Source of the DNA: Gonium pectorale
Lineage: Eukaryota; Chlorophyta; Chlorophyceae; Chlamydomonadales; Volvocaceae
Direction of reading: 5' to 3'
Assembly (NCBI GenBank): GCA_001584585.1
Contig: LSYV01000008.1
Location: 2,934,701-2,998,700, forward strand
Length of the DNA stretch: 64,000 nt
Below the pieces are notes generated by a model. That model had not been told where the DNA came from. It made no database searches and worked only from the letters and a program-made list of their open reading frames with translations. The position numbers were made by a program, and so were the translations under genes. This document shows, in pieces, positions 13,402-24,139 of the stretch. The first letter of the stretch is position 1. Each line of letters starts with the position of its first letter.

Positions 13402-13764
13402 CTATGCGCCGTCGACGGCGCTGCTCGCCGCTGTCAGAAGCGTCATCGCTGCCGCAGCCGCAACGGCGTACTTCAGCGCCTGCTGTGCCCCAGCGGCGCC
13501 GGTGCCGGCTGCCGATGCCGCCGCCGTCGCGTGCCAAGCCGCAGCGCCCGCCTGTACGGCGCCCGCCAACCGTTCCGTCAGGCCGGCGGCGCCGCCGCTG
13601 GCGTGGGCACAGGCGGCGTTCCGCCGCGCCGCGGCGGAGAGCGCAAAGGGCAGGGCGACGGAGGCGACGCACTTCAGGGCCTGCAGCAGCGCCGTTGCCG
13701 CGGCCGCCTCCTCACGCGACGGCAGGGCCGACGGCAGCGCCGTGCACAGCGCCGACAGCGCAAG

Positions 13765-13796
<32 letters not shown>

Positions 13797-16231
13797 CGGC
13801 CGTCGTGCTGCCGCCACGGGTCTGCTGCCGTGGCAGCGACGGCGGTGCCGGCAGGAATGGGGCCGCGCTGGCAGACGCGCCATTCGTCATCGCCGTCGCC
13901 CCGACGTCGACTCGGCCCTCGCCTTCGTCGGCGCCAAACGCCAGCACCCGCAGCGGCGGCGGCACAGGGAGTAGCGCCATGGGGGCGGCGCAGGCGTCGG
14001 ACTCGTATCCGTCGGCCGCCGCCGTCAGCGCGCTCGCCGCAGGCGACGGCGGCGCAGGTGGCAGCCACTCCACCTCCGCGGCCTCCTCCGCCTCCGCCTC
14101 CGCGGCCTCCGCGCCCGGCTGCTGCGGCCCGAAACTGCAGCTGCCGTCCGGCTCAATCCGCATGCCCCGCTCCACGGCCGATTGCAGCAGCGTGGCCAGG
14201 CAGGCGAACATGCGGTTGTCGCGGAGGAAGGAAGCCATCTGGACCATCACGGAGCCGTAGTCGGCCGAGGCGTCGGGCTCGGACTCGGGCTCGCTGGAGG
14301 CGGTGGCGGGAGGGGGCTCGGTCGCGGGTGGGGGCGGGTGGTAGTCCAGGACGAAGGCCCAGTCGCGGACGAAGGCGCGGAAGTGGTGGGTCCACGCCCA
14401 GCACAGGGCGGCCTGGCGGGGGCAGGGGGGAGGGTGAGGGAGCGGGGGGGGGACAGGCAATGGTGAGCAGCGGTGGTGGTGGTGGTGGTGGTGCTGCTGC
14501 TGCTGCTGCACGGCAATGTACGACGGAGCCAGTAGGGTGGCCGGACGCAAGGTACAAAGGGGCCTAGAGTGGGCTGAAGGCTAAACCCCACACAGGGGAA
14601 AACATCCGCACCCGAGCCCTCTACACCAGATGTCCGACGAATGGACGCGTCAGGGCCAGAGCGATCCCAACTTCCAAAGCGAGGGACAGGCTCGCACGAG
14701 GAGACCGCCCTCCGTCCATTTACCCCCTCCCCCACCCGATCGCCCTCCCGCCCTCCCTCTCCCTCCCTCCCTCTCCCTCCCTCTTCCCTTCCTCCTCCCT
14801 CACCGGCTCCCCTCCCCCTACCTGCAGCTTGGCGGGTAGGCTGGCCAGCGGCGAGGCGAAGGCCTCCGGGTCGAAGGGCAGCTCCGAGTGGGCCGGCGGG
14901 AGCGCCTCGTGCATCATGCGCCACAGCAGCCTGCAGGCGGGAGAGGCAGGGGTAGGGGGGGTTAGGGGCGCGTGCAGCGTGCAGCGTGCAGGCAGAGAGT
15001 CACCCACGTACACTGCCAGCAGCCATCTTCCGACCGTCCCCCCGAGAAGCCCACGCTCACAGCTAGCGGCAGCAAGAGCTTCAGCCAGGCGCATGTAGCT
15101 GCCGTGGAGAGCACAAGGCAAGGCAAAAGGCAAGGCAAGGCGCCCAGCGCGACTGCGCGCCCCGGCCGGTGCTGCCGCCCCCACCGCACCTGTGCGCCTC
15201 CTCGCGGGCCGGCGGCGGCAGCGCCAGCAGCGGAGCGGAGTCGGCCAGCGACTCCAGCACGGGCAGGCCCTGCGCCGCGGGAAAGAGCGGGAGCAAGGCC
15301 CGGGGGCTACTCAGCGTGGTGAGCGGGCGGGGGGCGTCGCGGGAGTGGCGACGTGAGGCATATACGGCTGGCTCTCCGCAACTGAAACGACGACAGAGGA
15401 GGGCCAGGGTTTGCCGCCCCGCGATAACCCTGCTCAGCGACCGGCTGCAGCAGTCGGATTGGGAGCAAGCCCAGAGACCGCCGACACGTACTGAATCTCA
15501 AGGAACCCGGGGCCCCTGTGTATATGCGTATGTGAGTGTTTTTCCCCCGCGCGTGCCCCCGCACCTGCTTGTCCGCCAGCAGGCAGGTGGCAACCCGCGG
15601 GCTATCGGCTACCATGCGCACCCTGGGGTGGGGTGGGCGGGGAACGGGACGTGGGGTTTGGTCGAGAACGGGACGCGAAACATCGTCGGCGAGAGGGTAC
15701 AATGCACGACGGGTGCTGTACGGTAAGCTGAGCGCCCGCTCAGGAATGCAAAAAGCCGTATTGCGGATCTGCGGATGGGCTGCAAGGGGGCCCGCACCTG
15801 GCGCTGGCGCACCCCGCGCCGTCCACCGACATGCGCTCCTCCGCCACCACCACGTCATCCGACACGCACAGCAGCCGACCGCACAGCGACGACACAGCGG
15901 CAGCCATGCCGCAACGGCCGCCGCCGGAGGCGGCGCCGGTCGCGACGGGCGCGGCGGCGCAGGCGCACGCGCCTGCGGTCAGCGCGGCGCGCAGCTCGAC
16001 GCTCTCCGCGGGGCCGCCGGCGGTGAAGGTGGGCGGCCAGGCAATGCAGAAGCTGGCGGGCGCGCCGGCGCCGGCGCCGACGTCGGCCATGACGTCATCA
16101 GGCCGGGTGATGGCGGCGTCGACCAGCGAGGCGATGTGCTGGCCGACGGGGGTGACGAAGTGGGGCTTGGCAGTGGCGCCGCAGGGTCCGCCATCGGTGC
16201 TACCGGTGCTGGCTGCGCGCTCGAGGCTCAT
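13402..16231 (-). CDS. Orphan five-exon protein with C-terminal membrane segment (copy 2 of a convergent pair)
   Basis: Exons 16231-15798, 15622-15565, 15269-15190, 14930-14822 and 14412-13402 give 563 codons plus a stop. Exons 2, 3 and 4 are 58, 80 and 109 nt, exactly as in the gene at 4938-8015, with the same phases. Shared blocks include FCIAWPPTFTAGG, LLCVSDDVVVAEERMSVDG, LLWRMMHEALPPAHSELPFD and DYGSVMVQMASFLRDNRMFA; the first 45 residues and the linker after exon 5 differ strongly. A run of nine Leu, encoded by nine CTG codons (about residues 432-445), lies in a hydrophobic segment, followed by Ala-rich hydrophobic stretches. This suggests a membrane anchor. The copies face each other tail to tail, so the duplication was inverted or was inverted later. 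Family and function unknown. Confidence 0.8.
13768..13794. repeat. (CAG)9 trinucleotide repeat inside coding sequence
   Basis: Nine CAG units on the plus strand read as nine CTG (Leu) codons in the minus-strand orphan gene and make the core of its hydrophobic segment. Slippage here would lengthen or shorten a predicted membrane helix without changing frame. Confidence 0.9.
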
Positions 16232-18439
16232 GCCGTTGTTGGTGAAGGGATGGCCGCAAAACTCGCGAACGTCGCGCGGTCTACCGGGGGATGGCGAAGG
16301 CGCTATGCTAGGCGTTGTCGACAGCCGTTAAGAAGAGAAGAGGAACGCAAAAGTGCTCGCTGGGTCGCCGAGGCAGACCCAGCGAAAGGCAGTGACGAGG
16401 CCTCTCGCACTCAGACTCGCAACCTGCGACCAGACCGCAAAACAACGAGCACAAGGAGTAAAGGGTGGGGAGATGAGGCACTGCCGAGGCTGCGATCAGC
16501 ACAGAGTTCGCGCATGTTCGGCAGCGAGCTAGTCAGGCCAAATGTACAAACACCACCAAGCCGCAGCTGCTACCCCTCCGCTGTGGCCTGCATGTTCATG
16601 CTTTGGCGAAAAGGAATGCGGTGTGTGCGCGCGTTCAAGTCACGGAGGAGGAATGGGCTTTGGGAACCCTAGAGACTCCACGCGAGACCGGACAACGCCA
16701 GGCGCCATCCCTCGGCCGTCAGGCAGCCAGCATAAGGCACTAGAGGGGCTCAACGCGCGCAGGCTCGACGCGCCTGGAGGGCTGCCAAACCAAGAGGCGC
16801 TGAGCAGGCGTCGGCGGCGAGCCTGGTACCCACCACTCGATCGGAGGCCGCCGGATTGCAGCGCCAGCTGGAACAAGTCCTGCCTTTGGTGGCTGTCTTC
16901 AGAGAGCAATATCGTGTGTCTAGCTGCAGCACGTGAAGAACCGAAAGCGCAGTGCCGCAAAAAGCCCTGTAGGTGGTCGAAGTAAAGCAACGTGTTCCAA
17001 GACTAGTCAAGCGGATGTATGTTTCTCCCAGTCTGCAGAGGTCCGCGATCTGTGAGCGGATTAATGCGTAGGGATGTACGGAACCGGGTGGGACAGAGAA
17101 TAATTGTTGTAATTAAGCGATATCAAGCAACCGCAGCCAAAAGTTCACCAGCAAGTCCTTTCTGCCGCCGAGCTGCCCCACATCGCCCGTCCGTATACGC
17201 GTAGCATCTCAGTATGCCTGGCACAAGAGCACCGGGATCGGTCCAAAGGACTTCAGTTCTACCCGACCTCGATAGCGGCAACGATAGCGCGGTAAAAAGC
17301 GACCCACGGGTCACTTGCCCGGACGGCAGGAAGCCGCCCACACAGCGCGCATGCAACTCCGATCGAAGGCCTTGCCTGGACGGACTGATCCGAACAACGC
17401 GCGGTTGGCTGTGTGGTGCACCGCCCTACCACGGGAGAGCACAAAAGCGGCACACACTGCTGGCCATGCTCCGAGCCAGGTTACCTAGTGTTTTTCGTTG
17501 GCAGGTGAACGTAACGTGTTCGAAGTGTGTTGAAATGGAACGACGCATATGACGAGCGTAAGCGCGAAAGTGATGGTGTTGTTGTAGGACGCAGCTCCAG
17601 AGGGATTCGAAGGGGTGATGTCCCTGCATGTTAGTTCGGCGGCGACCACCACCGTAGCCCCCGATGCGGCCCGCAATTCTCGCACTCGTTCGAAGTGTGT
17701 GTGTGTGTGTGAGGGGCAGGAGGACAGAGATACGTTGTGGCAGGGCACGGTGAGCCGCGACACCCCGGGAAAGTAACCGGCCACGGCTGTAAGCCCGCCA
17801 TGGGCAAAAGCCTGCGTGACTTGAGGATTGCACATGATAGCCCCATTATCCGCCCGACATTGGGGAATTCGCACACCAGTGACTGATAATGTCATCACCA
17901 AATCGAGGTCGCCGCATGGCGATTGATCAATATCCACAGCAAGGGAGTAGCGAACAGGCCGTACCAACGGAGTATACGGACAGTACGGCCTTGAGGGTAT
18001 CCGAGACGCGCCGCCCGCACCCACGCACATATGCTCCAGGGTGCCGATCTTGGCCGTGAAGGCCGTGCTGCTTAAGCTGAACGGAGGCCCAGCGCACTTC
18101 CGGCGGCCCACACAAAATGCCATCCAAACCTGTGGCTCCGTGCATCTCGAGCATGTGTCGAGCAGAGAGGAGCACTTCACCTTTCATCGCATCACACACC
18201 TCGCTCGGAAGGAACACTCACGCCGGCACGCCAGCAGGATGAGAGCCCATGCCAGCCCGTGTCCGTTCCCCTAGCATGCGATATGAGGTTAGTGCCCGTT
18301 CGCCCAGCCTGCCACCCGTTCCAATGCCGCAACGCAGCTGAAACGGCATCGTACTGCCGACATACGGCGCACGTACGCCGGGCGAAGTAGCACGTGCACA
18401 GCCAGAGTGCTGCCCGCCATGCACCGCGCATGTACCGCC
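16232..18439. other. Intergenic with one doubtful minus-strand frame
   Basis: Between the divergent orphan gene start and the 3' end of the ankyrin gene. An open minus-strand frame spans about 18180-17485 and has Cys-containing, non-repetitive text (for example FCVGRRKCAGPPF and GDLDLVMTLSVTGV), but it lacks an ATG start, has no recognised domain, and a neighbouring frame looks equally plausible. I therefore do not call a gene. A (GT)n run lies at about 17695-17711 and a GACCC-AC-GGGTC site at 17301-17312. Confidence 0.4.
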
Positions 18440-20395
18440 TTACACGCGTCGCCGCAGGCGGTGGGCACATAGCAGCAACAGCGCAGCCTGCCGTCCTCTG
18501 GTCCTTTCCACGGCGGCCGCCTGCGCGGCTTCGTAGCAGCCGAGGGGGCAGCCTGTCTTCAGTAGCCAGCGCAGCATGGGCACGGGGGCCCGTCGCGCTG
18601 CATCTGCAACGAGGACCCCCGCCGGGCCCCAGGGCACGCCCATCCGCCGCAGCAGCCGCGCCGTGGCCAGGTCGCCGTTGCGGCAGGCATAACGGTACGG
18701 TTCACCGAGGTCCTGCGTGCAGGTTCACAGAAAAGTACATGGGTAAGACTATCAGTCGTGGGCGTTCAGCACAAACCTAACAAGAAACCGGGCTCTATGC
18801 GCATTCTTGGCGGAGATCCCCTGCTACCAGACCAATGCGACTCCAGCGCATCGCCCATCAGCCCCTCACTCCGTGCCCTCACTCTCACCGCGCCCCTCGC
18901 ACCCTCTCCTTCGGAGAGCAAGACGCGGACCTTGCGCACCATAGGCTATGATGCCGATGCTGTTATGCAACGGCTCAAAGGTCTCAAACAGAGCGGAGGC
19001 TCAATGGGGATTCAACCAACTACAGGCCAGAATTGCGACATCCAACTTCAACGAGAGGCGCGCTCCCAGCCCGCCTCGCACCGCAATGGGCCAGCTGTAC
19101 ACCGCGACGAACTCCACCGCCGGCTCGCATCCAGAGTATGCGGCGTACGCGACGGCAAGAGGGCTCATGCCACAGCCGCGCAGCTGCAGCCACCACAGCA
19201 GCTCCATGTTGCCTGACTCGGCCGCGACGCAGAAGAGCTGCTCGTCCATCCCAGCTGCCTTCACGCCCAGCGTCTCCACCAGCCAGGTCACGACGTGCGT
19301 GTGCCCGCCGCGCGCAGCCTCCAAGGCGCTCCCACCAAGCGGGAAACCGGCGGCGTGCAGCGCCTGCAGCGCTGTCAAGTGGCCGCCCTTTGCAGCGAGC
19401 TGAGCAGCGACAGAGTTAGGGTCGCCTACGGGCACGCCGGCCTCACCCAGGAGGTATTGCAGCGCCGCCACGTTGCCCACCTCCGCAGCGGCCTTGACTG
19501 CAGCTGACCCCATGGGGTAGCCCCGGCCCCTCAGCCACGCCAGGCGGGCAGCCGCGTCGGAGCTGGCAGCGGCCTTCATGGCTGGCCCCTCGCCGGGGAG
19601 GCAGCCCCGCGCCTCGAGCCACTCCACCTTGGCAGCCCAGTCAGGCGTGGGGCTGCCGGCTGCCGCCGCCAAGGTTGCCTCCTTGGCGCTGTAATCGAGC
19701 TCGCGCCACTTCTTCAACAAGCGCTGCCGAGTGGACTCCCGAGTTGACTCCAGAGTGGACAGGAGGCAGCCGTGCGCCGCGCCCGCAAAGACCTTTGTGA
19801 ACGTCTCCGGCAGGACCTCGCGCACTTTCAACTGCGACCGCCGCTCCAGTAGCCAGTCCACCAGCTCAGTGTGGCCACCGCGCGCCGCCTCGCCCGCCCC
19901 GCACGAGCTCCAGATGAGGCCCAGGCCCAGCAGCCACGCGCACACGTGCTGGTGGCCCCCGCCCGCCGCGGCAGCCAGAAGCCCGCTGCCCTCGGTCCCC
20001 TCGTTGACCGTCGGGCAGCCCCGCTGCAGCAACCACATGCACGACTTCAGCTTGCCTGCCGCTGCGGCCGCCTCGAAAACCCCATACGTCAGCAGGCAGC
20101 CAGCCACCTGCACCGACACGACCAGGTTGCCGACCACGCCGGTGGCCGCCGTGAGGCTCATCAGCTGCCGACGCTGCTTGAGCGTCAGCAGTCGCGTCGA
20201 GCCCGACTGGAGCCAATGCGCCGCAAACGCATGGCGCGGCACGGGCTGCCACAGCCTGATGGTTGTGTATGCCGGGCTGCTGAAGTACGCCGCTGCAGCC
20301 TTGTTGACCAGGCGGAAGCTCGGGACCTCATTTGGTTCCAGCAAGCTGACGATTTTCTCTGCCAGTTCGGGTAGTAGCTGCGGCCACACGCACAT
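18440..20395 (-). CDS. F-box-like ankyrin-repeat protein
   Basis: Two exons, 20395-19082 and 18712-18440, join in phase 0 at a GTGCGA donor and a CAG acceptor to give 528 residues. Reading through the donor would give a tail unlike the family. The spliced product instead continues with GEPYRYACRNGDLATARLL, the normal pattern of green-algal ankyrin proteins. Residues 5-50 (LLPELAEKIVSLLEPNEVPS, then FRLVNKAAAAYF) resemble an F-box, and about ten degenerate ankyrin repeats follow (for example AARGGHTELVDWLLER and AAEVGNVAALQYLL). F-box/ankyrin proteins generally bind partners and may recruit substrates to SCF ubiquitin ligases; the partner cannot be told from sequence. The stop at 18440-18442 overlaps a TGTAA motif. 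The ATG at 20395 directly precedes the F-box-like region. Confidence 0.85.
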
Positions 20396-21132
20396 TCCCG
20401 CACCGATCTGCTGCTTCCGGTTCTACTGCTTGGCCGCTCGGGCTCACAGATATCAGAGAACAGCCTGCAAGGCTTCAGGGGCTCTGTTTTGCGCTCATAT
20501 TTGTGACAGAAGCCAGCTGGATTGAACAAGCTTGTGCGTACCCTCGGTGCCAGAACAAGACTGCAACTAGGTGTCTAATTGAGCGCGTTCCTGCTCTCCT
20601 CAAGCTCAAACTTTTTTCCAGCCTAGTCAAACCTTATTTGTGGTCCAACTTTGGCCCTACTGTTGGTAAGTACTCGTACCGTCCAACTGTACCCGGACCG
20701 TACCGCGAAACCCGCCTTCTGGGTCTGGGGGAAGCAAACACCGTGAACTCACTCGCCGTTACCAACATCACTCTGTCTCTGCCTCGCTAAACATCGAGCA
20801 CTGGACCCTTGAGCCCTTAAACACCTGCTCCAGCAGCCAGTTCAGCATGGGCTTTTCTGGGCTATTGGCCTGCTAGCTGCGTGCATGCTGGAAGCCTGAC
20901 GCGGCCTCCGTGCCCTACGTGCGGAATTCTACGGATTCTGTACGGTTCCACCCATCCCAGCCAGCATGCAGCAGCCTCAGCTGTACCCAGTGCAGGTGCC
21001 CGAACTGGATCCATCAGTTGGCTTGCACGTCTCGCGCCGCGTCACATGCGCGCGCAGCAGTCCCCCGGCCCGGCCGGAGGCGAAGAGCCGCTCTGTAATT
21101 GCCTAGCGAAGCCAATTAATTCGCACCCGAGC

Positions 21133-21376
21133 CAGCCACCCAGCTGTATCCCGACGGCCCATTTGGACAGCTTGACGAATACGGGAGCGGACAGGGCAAA
21201 GCCTCCCCGAGCCTCCGGGCAGCCCTCCTCCACGCCTCCCTCGGCAGTCCCGCCTCCACCGCCGCCGCCGCGGCGCAGCACCCGCGGCTCCGTGGCCGGA
21301 CTCGAAGCCAACCAGTGCGCAGGCCCTTGTGGGAGAGGCATCAGGGTGTGCTTCGCGGCGGAAGGGGGCGGCGGCG
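21133..21376 (-). pseudogene. Isolated decayed copy of SYLF gene exon 2
   Basis: On the minus strand this stretch reads LVGFESGHGA, then a Gly/Arg-rich linker, then GGFALSAPVFVKLSKWAVGI and QLG. This is the second exon of the SYLF genes at 39064-41608 and 44502-47269. The frame shifts between the two blocks and the first part (HSHKG region) is garbled, so it cannot be translated as a normal exon. The sequence after the conserved CAGCTGG donor also resembles the intron of the 44502-47269 gene, so genomic DNA rather than cDNA was copied. No other SYLF exon was found nearby. Confidence 0.75.
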
Positions 21377-22967
21377 CAAGCATTGCTCACAAAGCACACA
21401 TCACGCTTGTTGTACGCACTTTGGGCCCATATCCTCCGTACAGCCGTACAGCCGTACAGCCGTACAACCGTATCCAGAACATGGAGTCAGGTGTAGCAAA
21501 GCCCTCGAGCAGTGACGGACACTCCGAAGCTCTCCCTGGCCTCGTGCTGTCGCTGCGACCCATGCGTGAGTCAGATCGGTCAGCACCTCCTGCCTGGCGC
21601 CCATCTAGTTATTTCTTTCGGGCGTGCGCACTCACGCACTCGGCCCGACGCGGGGCTCGTCTCCAAGGCTACCAGCGCACCACCAGCCCGGAAGCAGAAT
21701 CGGCCCATCCAGCGGGCAGCCGGGGCAGGCTCATGCAGGGCCCGGAACCAAACCTAGTGGTGCTCTGTGCAGTGTCAGTGCCAAACAGCATCAACGGTGT
21801 GCGAGCACCGCAAGCGCGAGATGGAGCTGGTGCCGCAAGGGTGTGTACCGTGCAGCGGGAAGCGAGAATGCCTGCCATAACGGTTGGCCAGAGCGAGGCC
21901 AACCGTTAACTCGAACTGCTCTGACATACCGCGGGAGTGGGAAATAGACGCACTCGGATGCGAGGGCGGCCAGGAAAAAAACCAGTACCCTTTTGGATCC
22001 TAACAATAACGGTCTGCCTCCGGTCGCAAGACACAGATTTAAGAGCTATGGGCTCTTGGGCCATCCTTTTCCAGACCGGTTCTGGCAGGCTCGGTCCTTC
22101 TCCGTTCGCATCGAGCGTCATCGAGCTGGCCTCGAGGCCTCACTCCAGGGAGGCTGTCTCCAGGGAGGGCCATTTTCTCCCATTACTTCACTCATGGTTG
22201 TAGAGGTTTTGGCAACAACTCGTGAACGTGCAAGTCCTTGCCTATTCGAGCAACTTGACCTCTGCGACAGAGTGTTCCGGACAGGGCCCGAGAGTCCCTT
22301 GCAGTACTACGTTTGTAAGCCCTGAGGATGTGTGTTTATGGCCCCTTGAGTCCCTGAGCAACCCAGGCACAAGCATCTGACTAAGGCAGTGCGCAGTGCA
22401 CCTCTGCCGCTGTCGTGCGCTCTCTGTGCACTCGTGAAGTGAAGGCCAGGAGTTTGGCGGAACCGAAAGAAGGCTAGGGATCGGGTGGAAACGAAAGAAG
22501 GCTCGGAGAAAGGCGTGTTAAAAGAAGGCACGGCTTAGGTGGGAGTGTGCGTGGCACACTGGTTATCCCCTCTTCTGAGCTACCCGTCAACAATTACGCT
22601 ACGCTTCCGCATCTCGATACTCTTCTACGGACGACGTGCTACGACATCCATTACTTCATCTGCTGGACAACACCGACAGCTATCTCGTCTGCCTACAGCT
22701 CGGTGGTTGGAGAGGGTGCTAACTAGGCCTTCGTCATCACACGGGGGCCTAGGGGGCGAGCCCGACAGAGCAAAGATCCTGTGGGTCCGGGCGAAAAACT
22801 TCGGCTAGGAAGTTTGTGGACGTCCGGCCCCTTCGGGAACGCCACATATCGTGCAAGGTCTGTTGAAATCATGGTTCTCGGGCGGGCTGACCATCTAAGA
22901 GATGGGTCTAACCTGTGCTTACGGGTTTGCAAGCGCTACCGAAAGTCCGAGGTGCCAGGCGTAGGCG

Positions 22968-23383
22968 ATGGCGGGCGAGGAGACCTAGTAAACGAGCAGA
23001 CGGGCCCTCCTTGTGGGGGCGGGACGAAAGTCACATGCCTTGCATTGTACCCGCCCGCCCTACTGGAAAAGTCGCAAAAATAAAAAGAACCAGAAACGGT
23101 GAAGGCCGCGGTCGCGCCTTCGGGTATGTATAGAAAAGAGGACCAGAAACGGGGAAGGTAGCCTCTACGGAAAAGAGAAACCTGCACAGAAAGTGGGAGC
23201 CCGCCTCTACGGCCATACACGCCCGAAGGCGTGACGTTTCCAATAGGGCGGGCAGGTACAGAGCAAGACATGTGACGGTCGTCCCGCCCCCCCACGGACA
23301 TACACACCCGAGGATGTGATGTTTCTAGCAGGGCGCCGAGTACAGGCCATGGCAGGCGAGGTATACGAGCAGGCGGGCCCTCC
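22968..23383. repeat. Cluster of inverted and direct repeats
   Basis: Imperfect arms at 23018-23068 and 23239-23288 are reverse complements (shared core GGCGGGAC...GTCACATG...CCGCCCTA). The flanking pieces 23111-23133 and 23211-23233 (CGCCTTCGGG motif) are inverted too. One arm carries an extra segment of about 35 bases bounded by GTCGC. A further direct copy of one arm lies at 23301-23344 against 23215-23259, and 22968-23010 repeats at 23349-23383. The style recalls small palindromic repeats of chlorophyte organelle spacers or tiny MITEs; no coding sequence is linked to it. Confidence 0.7.
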
Positions 23384-23488
23384 GCCTGTGTATGATCGTA
23401 AAGGCGGGCTCCCTCTTTCTCTTGCAGATTTTTCTTTCCTCTCGTCCCTGAGGAGCCAACGGTATGCTCCCGTGCAACAGGGCCGTGT

Positions 23489-23783
23489 ACGGCAACTGCA
23501 CTCATAACCCAACCCTGCGGGGTTCCTGCCATCTCGAGTAAGCCTTTTCGCTCTGCTACACTGGTACCAATCTCCTTCGTTAGCCGATTTGTGGGGTTCG
23601 AATTCCACCAGCGGCAACGTTCCTGGGCGCGTGCGAACTGTGCTGAGGGAGTAAACACTCCATCATTCTCAACCCCGGGGGTGTGGCGACTCCCATGGTA
23701 AGGACCCGAGCCTCCCAAGGCTTCCGCATCCGAGTTCCAATACCCATGGTTCAGACGAGGACGGCAACTGCACTCATAACCCA
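23489..23783. repeat. Exact 23-base direct repeat, 272 bases apart
   Basis: ACGGCAACTGCACTCATAAC plus CCA occurs at 23489-23511 and again at 23761-23783 with unrelated flanks. It may mark the ends of a small inserted or duplicated segment. Confidence 0.8.
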
Positions 23784-24111
23784 GGCGTCACTGAAGGGTT
23801 TGTGCTGGGCGCTCTTGCCGTCGCTTCCACGGGTCTGTCGGCGATCTGTATCTATCATCTAAGCGGGCAGCCCGCCAACCCAGAGCGAACAAATTTTCGC
23901 TGACTGAAAACAGGATCGTGGCAAGTGCTCTACCTCACAGAGCGGCTGTATGGCGACAGCGCCCTGCTTAGCCTGCTGGTTGAACGCCGAAACTGCCGAA
24001 ACCACCGCGCCAATGGAGACTGGCACGGGAGCGCCAAGCACTTACGACCACCAGGAGGATCGAGATGCGGAAGACGGAAAGCGTTGTTGAACTGTAGACG
24101 AAGCTGACGCA

Positions 24112-24139
24112 CGTAAACACCGCTGCGCTGGTGTTTACG
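24112..24139. repeat. Hairpin, 10-bp stem and 8-base loop
   Basis: CGTAAACACC at 24112-24121 pairs perfectly with GGTGTTTACG at 24130-24139. There is no T-run after it and no gene next to it, so this is recorded only as a structural repeat. Confidence 0.7.

Noticed and set aside
23590..23625. tRNA T-arm-like sequence GGGGTTCGAATTCCACC
   Set aside because: The stem does not give five proper pairs around a seven-base loop, and no matching D-arm, anticodon arm or acceptor stem could be found around it.
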